This document shows positions 45,303-54,143 of a stretch of DNA of 64,000 nucleotides, piece by piece. The position numbers and the translations under genes are program-made. The DNA comes from Hyphomicrobiales bacterium (GTDB lineage: Bacteria > Pseudomonadota > Alphaproteobacteria > Rhizobiales > JAJFHR01), in assembly GCA_021775475.1 (NCBI GenBank), contig JAJFHS010000041.1, positions 114,272-178,271 on the forward strand, read 5' to 3'. The first letter of the stretch is position 1; every line of letters begins with the position of its first letter. The notes under the pieces were generated by a model. That model saw only the letters and a list, made by a program, of their open reading frames with translations. It was not told the DNA's origin and made no database searches.

Positions 45303-46115
45303 TTGACACAATCCGCACAATCCAGTTTGCATATAGACCGGATCTCAATGACCTTCTCGTTGCCCGGCGGCAATTCGATTGAAGCCTTGAAGGATGTTTC
45401 GCTTGACCTTGCCGAAGGCGAATTAATGTCGGTCCTGGGGCCATCGGGGTGTGGCAAAACAACGCTTTTGAACATTGTTGCAGGCTTCCTTGCCCCCACC
45501 GGCGGGCAGGTTATTCTAAATGGTCAAGAAGTCACAGGCCCCGGGCCTGAGCGCGGCATGGTGTTTCAGCAAGGTGCTTTGTTCGAGTGGATGACGGTAC
45601 GCAAAAATGTCGGCTTTGGCCCGGCTATGAAGGGGGTTGCGGCTCCTAAAATAAAACAGCGCGTCGATGAATTACTGGAAATCGTCGGCTTGCATGATTT
45701 TGGCGAAAAGGCTGTATATGAGCTTTCCGGCGGTATGCAGCAACGCGTAGCTCTGGCGCGATGCCTGGCCAATGACCCCGACGTGATTTTGATGGATGAA
45801 CCGCTGGGCGCACTTGATGCCTTAACGCGTGAAAAAATGCAGGGTCTGGTGCTGAAGCTGTGGAAAGAAACCGGCAAAACCATCATTTTGATTACGCATT
45901 CGGTCGAAGAAGCGCTCCTTTTGGGCGAACGTCTTTTGGTCATGGCGCCGAGACCCGGGCGCATTCACAAGGAATACCGCTTGCCTTTTGCCGAGATGGG
46001 AGTGGCAACGGACTTACGCGACGTCAAGAAACGCCAGGATTATGGCGACAAACGCGAGGAAATTCTTGAGATGATCTGGGAGATGGAAGAAGAAATTATG
46101 GGCAGGAAGGAATAA
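45303..46115 (+). CDS. Taurine/sulfonate-type ABC importer ATPase (TauB family)
   Basis: 270 residues from a TTG at 45303, chosen because GGGAGG stands just upstream and the frame starts with a Ser/Gln-rich lead into the ABC fold. Walker A GPSGCGKTTLLNIV, signature LSGGMQQRVALARCL and Walker B VILMDEPLGALDAL are intact. Close homologues are TauB/SsuB. The permease gene starts 5 bases after its stop. Confidence 0.9.
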   Translation: MTQSAQSSLHIDRISMTFSLPGGNSIEALKDVSLDLAEGELMSVLGPSGCGKTTLLNIVAGFLAPTGGQVILNGQEVTGPGPERGMVFQQGALFEWMTVRKNVGFGPAMKGVAAPKIKQRVDELLEIVGLHDFGEKAVYELSGGMQQRVALARCLANDPDVILMDEPLGALDALTREKMQGLVLKLWKETGKTIILITHSVEEALLLGERLLVMAPRPGRIHKEYRLPFAEMGVATDLRDVKKRQDYGDKREEILEMIWEMEEEIMGRKE

Positions 46116-46119
46116 GGCT

Positions 46120-47391
46120 GTGTTGATCCTGGCAATCTACGTCTCAATATTCGCTGTCGCCTACGGGCTCTATGGGCTGGTTGCCGGACGAATGGTTTCG
46201 CGTGATGGTATTACAGCACGCAAGACCGTTACATTTGGTGATGAAAGTGCCGTTACCCCCAACCGGGCCGCTTCGGTGATATCGATTGTTGCGATTTTTC
46301 TGATCTGGGGAGCTTTTACCAACTCGAAAATAACACCGGTGCATGTGCCTGGCCCGTTTGTTGGCGATACATCATTTACATATACGGCAACCAACCCGCA
46401 AAACCAGAGTGATGATGCTACAGTTTATATCCGCGTCAGGCCCGTGGGGGAGGAAACAAAAAAGCCGGATATTTCCAACAAGCCCCAGACCGGGTTTGCC
46501 AAAGATGATGCCATGAAAGTGGGGGCGTGGCGCAGCGGTCTTATTCGCGCCCAGAACAATGATGAGGGTGGCAAAGTAAAAGGCTATCGCGTTACCGCCA
46601 TTAATGGCCAGCCAATAGCACCAAAACAATCTGTTGAAGTCGCAGATGGCGTTGTCAATATGACGGCCAAGGGCAGCCTATCTTTCGTTCCCGACAAAGG
46701 CTGGCAAATGGAGCCGATCTGGCTGCCTTCGCCAGAAGCTGTGGTCTCGCGCTTCATTGAAATTTCGCGTGATGGTTATCAGAATGTAACGCTTCTGGAA
46801 AACGTCGGGTGGTCATTATTCCGGGTGATCGTCGGCTTCATTCTTGGCAGTGTGGTCGGCATACCCCTGGGCTATGCCATGGGTCTGAACAACTGGTTTC
46901 GCGGCTGGTTTGACCCCATTGTCGAGTTCATGCGGCCGATCCCGCCGCTGGCACTCATTCCTTTGATAATTATCTGGTTTGGCATCTGGGAGCAGGGAAA
47001 AATTAGCCTGCTGTTTCTCGCCGCTTTATGGATTATGACCATTTCCTCACGCGCTGGCGTGTCAGGCGTCAATATTGCCAAGGTTCATGCCGCCTATTCA
47101 CTTGGCGCTTCCAAATTCCAGATACTTGTCCATGTCATCATACCAAACTCATTGCCGGAAATTTTTACCGGGGCAAGAGTTGCGATGGGTGTGTGCTGGG
47201 GCACAGTTGTTGCAGCTGAACTGGTTGCGGCTGAAAAAGGCGCCGGTAAAATGATTATCGCTGCATCCAAATTTCAACAGACCGATATCGTTATCATGGG
47301 AATAATTCTAATCGGTGTTATCGGATACGGCATCGATATTCTCATGCGCATGGCAGAAAAAACCTTGGTGCCATGGAAGGGTAAAAGCTAG
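46120..47391 (+). CDS. TauC-type ABC permease with a cadherin-like periplasmic insert
   Basis: 423 residues from GTG, against about 260-280 for ordinary TauC. Residues about 200-420 are a normal permease (WLPSPEAVVSRF, the EAA loop around HAAYSLGASKFQILVHVIIP). Helix 1 (about 2-22) and helix 2 (about 51-66) precede a soluble segment at about 70-200. That segment carries two stretches of the cadherin-like/tandem-95 type: DTSFTYTATNPQ with ATVYIRV at 83-106, and YRVTAINGQPIAPKQ with GVVNMTAKGSLSFVPDKGW at 156-195. The halves are in the reverse of the usual order. The insert should face the periplasm and may dock TauA. Confidence 0.85.
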   Translation: MLILAIYVSIFAVAYGLYGLVAGRMVSRDGITARKTVTFGDESAVTPNRAASVISIVAIFLIWGAFTNSKITPVHVPGPFVGDTSFTYTATNPQNQSDDATVYIRVRPVGEETKKPDISNKPQTGFAKDDAMKVGAWRSGLIRAQNNDEGGKVKGYRVTAINGQPIAPKQSVEVADGVVNMTAKGSLSFVPDKGWQMEPIWLPSPEAVVSRFIEISRDGYQNVTLLENVGWSLFRVIVGFILGSVVGIPLGYAMGLNNWFRGWFDPIVEFMRPIPPLALIPLIIIWFGIWEQGKISLLFLAALWIMTISSRAGVSGVNIAKVHAAYSLGASKFQILVHVIIPNSLPEIFTGARVAMGVCWGTVVAAELVAAEKGAGKMIIAASKFQQTDIVIMGIILIGVIGYGIDILMRMAEKTLVPWKGKS

Positions 47392-47431
47392 AGCATCCGT
47401 GTTGATCACGCGAAGATGCTCTGAAAAAACA

Positions 47432-47902
47432 ATGTCAACTGCCCGTCTGCTGGCGATGAACGCAGTCACAAACAAGACCCGCCCTGGTTTTTGAAACATA
47501 ACCGTAACAGGTGCTTCATTTGAATACAATGACAAGGGCCGGGAGATTTCTTATTACTATTCCGGGCGCGCACGTCTGGACCGTTATGAAGAAATGTTGG
47601 CTTTTTCCATCAAGGGCTGCATTTATCAGGTGCAAGCAGCCCACAAAGCTTCCAACGATAAAGGTCGCATCCGTATTAATTTTCTCAAGATGGCTGGTGC
47701 CTCCATGCGAATTATGCGCGGAACGCTGCCAGAGACACGATTGCCGGGCGCCATTCAGGGGATAGACCTGGACAAACAACTCATTTTTGCTGGCTATAAT
47801 TCCTACAAATCAGGTGAAGACCCGTTTTATCGCGGTGAAAATGGCACTGTATTTATCCCATCGGTTAAACAGCTTATTGCGCGACTGATGAGCGGTAATT
47901 GA
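47432..47902 (+). pseudogene. Unknown protein frame interrupted by an in-frame TGA
   Basis: An ATG at 47432 opens a frame that meets TGA at 47492-47494 after 20 codons. Beyond it the same frame runs open for 135 codons to 47902, with protein-like content (TGASFEYNDKGREISYYYSG, IYQVQAAHKASNDKGRIRIN, FAGYNSYKSGEDPFYRGENG). Between the TGA and the first ATG at 47594 there is no ATG, GTG or TTG, although the translation already looks coding there. It is either a gene broken by a nonsense mutation, or a 102-residue protein from 47594. I do not recognise the family. It lies between tauC and the convergent ccoS. Confidence 0.45.
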
Positions 47903-47944
47903 TGCCGGCGTCCACCGCCAGTCGCCCGTCTACAGCAGCTTCAT

Positions 47945-48097
47945 TCAAGGCTCATCATCTTCATCATCAAATAATATACGTGCAGCTGCACCGTCGGGAT
48001 CATCAAACTGGCCGCTTTTCAATGCCCAGATAAAACCGGCAAGCCCGAGACCACCGAGCACGAGTGCTGCGGGAATAAGCAGAAGAAGAATATTCAT
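47945..48097 (-). CDS. ccoS: cbb3 oxidase assembly protein CcoS
   Basis: 50 residues, not evident from longer-frame searches. One membrane helix (MNILLLLIPAALVLGGLGLA) is followed by GFIWALKSGQFDDPDGAAAR and an acidic tail, the invariant CcoS pattern. Its ATG overlaps the ccoI stop (ATGA). CcoS is needed for cofactor insertion into cbb3 oxidase. Last gene of the cluster. Confidence 0.93.
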   Translation of the reverse strand: MNILLLLIPAALVLGGLGLAGFIWALKSGQFDDPDGAAARILFDDEDDEP

Positions 48098-50265
48098 AAA
48101 CCCATACCCCTGCCAGCCGTATAACGCAGACGCAAGGCGTTCAGGGTAACTATCACCGAGGATGTAGACATCGCTATAGCCGCCATCAAGGGCGAAGCCA
48201 AACCAGCCATGGCTATTGGTATGGCAATTAAATTATAGGTAAGTGCTAATGCAAAATTCTGTTTTATCAAACCTTGTGCCTGCCCGGCAACGCGCCAGGC
48301 GAAGGCTGCTGGTGCCAGATGACGCCCAAGAAAAATCGTGTCGGCCGCCGAGCGACCGATGTCGGATGCACTTGCCGGGGCCATGGATGCGTGGGCAGCC
48401 GCCAGAGCTGGTGCATCATTGATGCCATCACCGATCATCAACACCCTTAAGCCGGAGTTTTCCTTGTTTTTGATGAAGTCAACTTTGTCTGCCGGAGAAG
48501 CTTCAGCAACAAAATCATCAAGACTTAACGCTCTCGCCACCGCTGCAACCGATGCGGGCCGGTCTCCCGATAGCAGGGTGATGTTCAAACCCTGGTTCTT
48601 CCAGCTTTCAATCACTGTTTTGGCATCATCGCGCAATTGATCAACAAAAGTCAGCGCAACAGGTTTATTATCGCCGATTTTGATCCATAACTGGCTGGCG
48701 GTCAGGGCCAAATCTTCCGCCGTGTCGTTTTTGACGCCGCACCAGACCTGGCTGCCCATGCGAACCGTGTTTCCCCGGCATTGACCTTCAAGGCCTTGTC
48801 CAGGATATTCCTGTATTGTATCGCAGGGAATTACCGTAATATTTCGCGCATCGGCAGCTGTTGTCACTGCTCGCGACAAAGGGTGGGTACTGTTGCCGGC
48901 CAGTCCAGCGGCAATGCCAAACAGGTCGGCTGCAACTTCATCAATATCCTGCAACATCAGCTTGCCGGTGGTCACCGTACCGGTTTTATCGAGCACAATG
49001 CTGTCTACCTGGGCGAGCTTTTCCAACGCCGCCCCATCCTTGACCAGAACACCTCTGGAAAACAAAACGCCGTTGGCGACGACCTGAACCACCGGGACCG
49101 CCAGTCCTAACGCGCACGGACAGGTAATAATCAAAACCGAAATTGCCACCAGGAGAGCTTGTTGCCAATCTCCCTGAGTGACCCACAGCCAGCCCAAAAA
49201 CGTGAGCAAGGCTGTGATATGAACAAACGGCGCATAGATTGCAGCCATCCGGTCGGCAATGCGCACGTAGTGTGACTTGTGCTGTTCAGCGGCCTCCATC
49301 AAAGCGATAACGCTGGCCAGAAAGCTGTCCTTGCCAACGGCGGTTACCTCAATAATCAAGGGGGCTGTCAGGTTCATGACACCAGATTGTACAAAATCAT
49401 TCTGCTTGATCAATTCGGGCAGGCTTTCCCCGGTAATCAAAGAGCGATCCAACTCACTTGACCCTGTAATTACCCGCCCATCCACCGGCACGATCGCGCC
49501 CGGCAAGACCACAACTTTCATCCCCACAACAAGAGAGGATACCGGTACAGTTGCGCGCTCTGCGTCCCCGTCTTCGATCAGTGCTGTTTTAGGGGCGATC
49601 TTCAACAACTGCGTGGCGGAATTCTGTGCCCGGGTACGCATCATGTGATCGAGGTAGCGCCCGACAAGCAGGAAAAACAACAAGGTCACGGCGGCATCAA
49701 AATATACCTGCTCGCGGCCCGCCATAGTTTCAAACAGGCTCATGGAGCCTGCGAGAATGACGGCCAGTGAGATCGGAACATCCATATTGACGTGGCCGTG
49801 ACTCAAGGCTTTCCAGGCTGAGCGAAAGAAAACGCGGCCACTATAGACAATCGCCGGCAGGGCGATGAGTGCGGATATCCAGTGGAACAGATCGCGTGTG
49901 ACATCATTTGCACCCGCCCAAACCGATACTGACAACAACATAACGTTAGCTGCCGCAAACCCCGAAACGGCGAGCGCGCGCAGCAGGTTTTGGCCTGCTT
50001 TTTCCTGTTCGCCTTCAAGATCATCCATATCGTCAATGGTTTGGGCGCTGTAGCCGTTTCCAGCCAGATGTTCGATCAGGTTTTCCGGTGTCAGAGTGTC
50101 ATTTTTCCAGCTAATTGTTACCCGGCGCGTAGACAGGTTTGCGCGTGCTGAAGACACATCATTCAGGCGGTTTAAAGCTTTTTCCACCTTGCTCATGCAG
50201 CCGCCACAATGCATATCGGGCACAGAAAGCTGGATATGATGCAAATTTTCTTGTCGCATGTTCAT
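48094..50265 (-). CDS. ccoI: Copper-transporting P-type ATPase CcoI/FixI
   Basis: About 723 residues from the ATG at 50265. An N-terminal HMA domain holds the metal pair in DMHCGGCMSKVEKAL. The P1B core follows: CPCALGLAVPV in the membrane, VLDKTGTVTTGKL for phosphorylation and MIGDGINDAPALAAA for Mg2+. CcoI moves copper to the cbb3 oxidase for its binuclear CuB centre. It lies between ccoH and ccoS; the gap to ccoH is 24 bases. Confidence 0.95.
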   Translation of the reverse strand: MNMRQENLHHIQLSVPDMHCGGCMSKVEKALNRLNDVSSARANLSTRRVTISWKNDTLTPENLIEHLAGNGYSAQTIDDMDDLEGEQEKAGQNLLRALAVSGFAAANVMLLSVSVWAGANDVTRDLFHWISALIALPAIVYSGRVFFRSAWKALSHGHVNMDVPISLAVILAGSMSLFETMAGREQVYFDAAVTLLFFLLVGRYLDHMMRTRAQNSATQLLKIAPKTALIEDGDAERATVPVSSLVVGMKVVVLPGAIVPVDGRVITGSSELDRSLITGESLPELIKQNDFVQSGVMNLTAPLIIEVTAVGKDSFLASVIALMEAAEQHKSHYVRIADRMAAIYAPFVHITALLTFLGWLWVTQGDWQQALLVAISVLIITCPCALGLAVPVVQVVANGVLFSRGVLVKDGAALEKLAQVDSIVLDKTGTVTTGKLMLQDIDEVAADLFGIAAGLAGNSTHPLSRAVTTAADARNITVIPCDTIQEYPGQGLEGQCRGNTVRMGSQVWCGVKNDTAEDLALTASQLWIKIGDNKPVALTFVDQLRDDAKTVIESWKNQGLNITLLSGDRPASVAAVARALSLDDFVAEASPADKVDFIKNKENSGLRVLMIGDGINDAPALAAAHASMAPASASDIGRSAADTIFLGRHLAPAAFAWRVAGQAQGLIKQNFALALTYNLIAIPIAMAGLASPLMAAIAMSTSSVIVTLNALRLRYTAGRGMGL

Positions 50266-50289
50266 GATCAACGACCTGTGGAAAGGGTC

Positions 50290-50784
50290 TTATTGTTTAA
50301 CGTTGAGACGCACCAGACGCTTCCAGCTTCGACCGGTTTTGTCAATTGCGATGATGTCGGCATTCCATTGCCCCGGCGCCAGAGTTAATTTCTGCCGATA
50401 GGTTCCCGACTCGCCTTCTTTCATCAAGAACTGGCGGTCTTCTCTCTCGTTGGTGGGCCTGCCAACCTTAAGAGTGATTTCATAACCTTCAAGAGGCTGA
50501 CCTGATCGATCCTGGAAGGTAAAGGTCATGGCCTTGTCACGGTAACGCAGAATGCTTTGAAACCCGAGACTGTCCTGTTTTCTGCGCACAGCCAGATCAG
50601 CGTTAAAATCCTGACTGGCCACATAGCCGTTACGCGCCATCAAGCCAGTCCAGCTATCCACCGCCACCCAGGCCATATAACCATTAACCGAAGCCACAAC
50701 ACCAAAGAAGGCCACCATGATCAATGCCATATGCCAACCGGTAAACTGGCCTGTTTTTCTTGTATCATCTGCCTGATCATTCAT
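50290..50784 (-). CDS. ccoH: cbb3 oxidase assembly protein CcoH/FixH
   Basis: 164 residues with one N-terminal membrane helix (MALIMVAFFGVVASVNGYMA) and a periplasmic domain (YVASQDFNADLAVRRKQDSL, GYEITLKVGRPTNEREDRQF), as in FixH. CcoH associates with the oxidase during assembly. It starts 15 bases after ccoG. Confidence 0.92.
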   Translation of the reverse strand: MNDQADDTRKTGQFTGWHMALIMVAFFGVVASVNGYMAWVAVDSWTGLMARNGYVASQDFNADLAVRRKQDSLGFQSILRYRDKAMTFTFQDRSGQPLEGYEITLKVGRPTNEREDRQFLMKEGESGTYRQKLTLAPGQWNADIIAIDKTGRSWKRLVRLNVKQ

Positions 50785-50799
50785 GGCTCATCTATCCAT

Positions 50800-52293
50800 C
50801 TATTTTTTGGGCCGGTAGAAAAATGCCCCATGGGTGGTCTTTTCGGAATTGTTTTTGTTGTGAACAATGAAGTTGAACGGATTTTGTTCCGCCTTCAGAT
50901 TTGACGCCTTGGCGCGCACGAAAAGGCGGACAGATTCGAGCCCGTTTGCCGGAACCGTCAAAACGACCTCTTTTTGTGCATCTGTTTGCGCTCCGGCAAC
51001 CTGCATTTCCAAACCGGCAATACCTTCAACACTTATGATAAATTCTTGCGGCTGGAGCTTTTTGTTTAGTATTTTGACCGTGTATCCATTGCGTATGGAG
51101 CCGTCAGACAGCACGATGAAAATCGGATTGCGATTATGCAGAATATTGACCTCAACCGGATTTCGCATCACCAGCACATAGAGCAAAGAAAGTGCTGCAA
51201 TGATCATGATGCTGGAATAAATTATCGTGCGTGCGTGAATGAACGAGCGCCAGGTGGTGTTTTTGCTTTCACCTTTTACATTTGCTTCATAATCATTGAG
51301 AGTTGAATATGAGATAAGATTTCCCGGCCGCCCGATCTTGTCCATAACCCCATTGCAGGCATCGATACATAACGCGCACGTAATGCATTCCAATTGCTGA
51401 CCATCACGAATGTCTATCCCCATGGGACAGACGACCACACACTGGTTGCAATCAATACAATCCCCGCTTTGGGCATTCACATCTGATTTTTTCTGATGAC
51501 GCGAACGCGGCTCTCCGCGCCAGTCATTATAGGTCACAACCAAAGAGCGCTCATCCAGCATCGCACCTTGAATGCGCGGCCACGGACACATGAAGGTACA
51601 CACCTGCTCGCGCATGAAACCGGCAAACAGGTAGGTGATCGACGTCATGACAAATATGGTTGAGTACGCAATAGAAGACGCATTGCCCGTCAGTAGATTT
51701 TTTAGCAACGTTGGCGCATCGGCAAAATAAAATACCCAGGCACCACCCGTCATCATGGCAATCAACAGCCACAGCACATGCTTGGTTATCCGCTTGAAGA
51801 CTTTAGGGACAGACCAGCCGGCCTTGTCGAGCTTGATACGCGCATTTCGATCGCCTTCAACCCAGCGCTCGATAACCAGAAACAGATCTACCCAAACCGT
51901 TTGCGGGCAGGTATAACCGCACCAGGCACGACCCACAGTTGAGGTGACAAGGAACAGCCCGACGCCGGCCATGACCAGCAATCCGGTAATGTAATAAAGT
52001 TCTTGCGGCCATATAGTGATAAAAAAGAAGTAGAAACGACCCTGGTCAAGATCGACCAGAACCGCCTGATTTGGTGTAAACTCACCACGATCCCAGCGTA
52101 TCCAGGGTGTGAAATAATAAATCGCCAGCGTGAAAACCATCACCGCCCATTTAAACTGACGAAAGGTGCCGCTGGCGCGCTTGGGAAATATTTTCTCGCG
52201 CTTGGAAAAGAGCGCACGGTTTGCCTTGGAGTTGACCGCTTCCACTTCAACACGGTCAACCTGCTTATGGATTGTATTTAGAACTTCCACCAT
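50800..52293 (-). CDS. ccoG: cbb3 oxidase accessory ferredoxin-like protein CcoG/FixG
   Basis: 497 residues. Membrane helices bracket WCGYTCPQTVWVDLFLVIER, and two 4Fe-4S motifs follow: CIDCNQCVVVCPMGIDIRDG and CITCALCIDACNGVM. A C-terminal Ig-like periplasmic domain (about residues 370-497) is typical. CcoG reduces Cu(II) for oxidase copper loading. First of the assembly genes, 76 bases after ccoP. Confidence 0.94.
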   Translation of the reverse strand: MVEVLNTIHKQVDRVEVEAVNSKANRALFSKREKIFPKRASGTFRQFKWAVMVFTLAIYYFTPWIRWDRGEFTPNQAVLVDLDQGRFYFFFITIWPQELYYITGLLVMAGVGLFLVTSTVGRAWCGYTCPQTVWVDLFLVIERWVEGDRNARIKLDKAGWSVPKVFKRITKHVLWLLIAMMTGGAWVFYFADAPTLLKNLLTGNASSIAYSTIFVMTSITYLFAGFMREQVCTFMCPWPRIQGAMLDERSLVVTYNDWRGEPRSRHQKKSDVNAQSGDCIDCNQCVVVCPMGIDIRDGQQLECITCALCIDACNGVMDKIGRPGNLISYSTLNDYEANVKGESKNTTWRSFIHARTIIYSSIMIIAALSLLYVLVMRNPVEVNILHNRNPIFIVLSDGSIRNGYTVKILNKKLQPQEFIISVEGIAGLEMQVAGAQTDAQKEVVLTVPANGLESVRLFVRAKASNLKAEQNPFNFIVHNKNNSEKTTHGAFFYRPKK

Positions 52294-52369
52294 TTGGCTT
52301 CATCCGATTTTATATGGTGTCGGCGATATTACTCAGGCAGTAAGTGGCTGGAATTTGGTAGCCACTGTG

Positions 52370-53242
52370 CTATTCGCCGCCACCCAGAGCATGCACATAG
52401 ATTGCCAATTGCTTGATGGTTGCTCCTTCAAGCCGGCCATCCCATGCAGGCATAACACCGTGTTTTGGTGACGTTACCTGCCTGACGATATCAGCCTTTT
52501 TATTACCGTAAAGCCACAGAACATTATTCAGTTGCGGCGCTCCTTGTTCACGGTCACCCTCGCCTTTGGCGCCATGACATGCGACACAATTTTCCGCAAA
52601 GATCGCAGCACCTTCTTTGGCATTTTCAATATTATGCTCTCTGTTGGACAGGGATAGAACAAAGTCTGCTACCTGATTTATCTGGGTACGATCAAGAATT
52701 TCATCACGGCCAAACCCGGGCATTTCTGAAATACGTGTATCGTCATCCTGGTCAAAACGAATACCGTGAGTAATCGTGGTGTTGATATCTTCCAGACTGC
52801 CGCCCCATAGCCAGTTATCATCATTCAGATTGGGATAACCCGGCGCACCGGCAGCGCCTGACCCATGACATTGTGAGCAGTTGATGGCAAACGCTGATTT
52901 ACCACCGGCATAGGCAAACTCGGATAATTCTTTGTCTGCACGAATTTCTTCCAGCGACATATTGTTGATTTTAACCAGCGAATTTTCCTGGGATTTGTTG
53001 AATTCAACCATAGTCTGGGCAAATTCCGCCCGGGAAGACGTAAACCCAAAAAATCCCTTGGTTGTCCCCGTCATCAGTGGATAGGCAATATAAATGGCCA
53101 TATAGATAAAAGCCCAGATCACTCCAATCCAGAAGCATATCAGCCACCACCGCGGCATCGGCGTATCCAGCTCTTTGATGCCACCCCACTCATGGCCGGT
53201 TGTCTGGGTGCCGGAAAATTCATCAACTTCAATTTTGCTCAC
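52370..53242 (-). CDS. ccoP: cbb3 cytochrome c oxidase di-haem subunit CcoP
   Basis: 290 residues from GTG. An N-terminal membrane helix pair (WWLICFWIGVIWAFIYMAIY) is followed by two haem c sites, CSQCHGSGAAGAPGYPNLND and CVACHGAKGEGDREQG, with methionine ligands near EMPGFGRDE and VMPAWDGR. It feeds electrons from cytochrome c into CcoO and CcoN. It follows ccoQ by 3 bases. Confidence 0.96.
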   Translation of the reverse strand: MSKIEVDEFSGTQTTGHEWGGIKELDTPMPRWWLICFWIGVIWAFIYMAIYIAYPLMTGTTKGFFGFTSSRAEFAQTMVEFNKSQENSLVKINNMSLEEIRADKELSEFAYAGGKSAFAINCSQCHGSGAAGAPGYPNLNDDNWLWGGSLEDINTTITHGIRFDQDDDTRISEMPGFGRDEILDRTQINQVADFVLSLSNREHNIENAKEGAAIFAENCVACHGAKGEGDREQGAPQLNNVLWLYGNKKADIVRQVTSPKHGVMPAWDGRLEGATIKQLAIYVHALGGGE

Positions 53243-53245
53243 AGA

Positions 53246-53404
53246 TCAATCCTCCCCATCACGGTGAAAGGGTATACCAGCTTGATCCTCATAGAATTTT
53301 TTGCTGCCCGGCCGGAAAACCCAGCCGACAACAAAGACAAATACAGACACAAGAAACAGCAAACCCCAAGTATCTGCAAATTTGCGCATTATTTCGTATT
53401 CCAT
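53246..53404 (-). CDS. ccoQ: cbb3 oxidase small subunit CcoQ/FixQ
   Basis: 52 residues: a single membrane helix (TWGLLFLVSVFVFVVGWVFR) then PGSKKFYEDQAGIPFHRDGE. This matches CcoQ, which stabilises the oxidase. It lies between ccoO and ccoP with 3-5 base gaps. Confidence 0.92.
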   Translation of the reverse strand: MEYEIMRKFADTWGLLFLVSVFVFVVGWVFRPGSKKFYEDQAGIPFHRDGED

Positions 53405-53409
53405 TGCTT

Positions 53410-54141
53410 TTACCTCAGGTTCTTCTCGGGTTTGTATTTTTCAAAATCAACCAGCGTACCCAGCATTTGCAGGTAAGCGACCAGCGCATCCATTTCGGTC
53501 AGTTTTTTGGAATTACCATCAAAATCACGTACGGAAATTTTGGCATAGCGTTTTTCCAGCCCTTCAACATCATCGGAAGCCGGGTTGGCCTGTGCGCGCA
53601 TATCATCTTCAGCAAACTTAACCATCTCATCGGAGTAGGGCACACCGATGGTGACATTGGTTTTCAGGTGATCTGCGGCATTATCGGTTCGCAATTCAGT
53701 TGTCGCCAGAAACGGATAGCCCGGCATGACGGATTCCGGCACGAGCGAGCGCGGGTCCTTCAGATGCTGAACCTGCCACTCGTCGGAATAACGTGCACCT
53801 ACACGAGCCAGATCCGGCCCGGTGCGTTTGGAGCCCCACTGGAAAGGATGGTCATACATGCTTTCAGCCGCCAGACTGTAGGGTCCATAACGTGCAACCT
53901 CATCACGAAATGGCCGAATCATCTGACTGTGGCAGGAATAACAACCTTCACGTATATAGATATTGCGTCCGGCAAGCTCGAGCGGAGTATAGGGCCGCAT
54001 GCCTTCAACTTTTTCGATGGTATTTTTCAGAAAAAACAGCGGGGCGATTTCAACAATCCCGCCAATTGATACGACAATCAATGACAGAACCAACAGCAGC
54101 ATGGAGCGGGTTTCAATAGTTTTATGACTAAATCCGAACAT
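53410..54141 (-). CDS. ccoO: cbb3 cytochrome c oxidase mono-haem subunit CcoO
   Basis: 243 residues from the ATG at 54141, which has GGGAG upstream. The haem c site is [20 protein letters not shown] and the N-terminal anchor is [20 protein letters not shown]. The longer frame to 54231 runs inside ccoN and is rejected. It follows ccoN by 2 bases. Confidence 0.96.
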   Translation of the reverse strand: MFGFSHKTIETRSMLLLVLSLIVVSIGGIVEIAPLFFLKNTIEKVEGMRPYTPLELAGRNIYIREGCYSCHSQMIRPFRDEVARYGPYSLAAESMYDHPFQWGSKRTGPDLARVGARYSDEWQVQHLKDPRSLVPESVMPGYPFLATTELRTDNAADHLKTNVTIGVPYSDEMVKFAEDDMRAQANPASDDVEGLEKRYAKISVRDFDGNSKKLTEMDALVAYLQMLGTLVDFEKYKPEKNLR

Positions 54142-54143
54142 AA

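Noticed and set aside
47492..47494. Selenocysteine TGA codon
   Set aside because: No selenoprotein family resemblance and no SECIS-like element recognised; a nonsense mutation is simpler.
53200..54069. 289-codon plus-strand frame
   Set aside because: Antisense to ccoP, ccoQ and ccoO, which are certain by their haem motifs.
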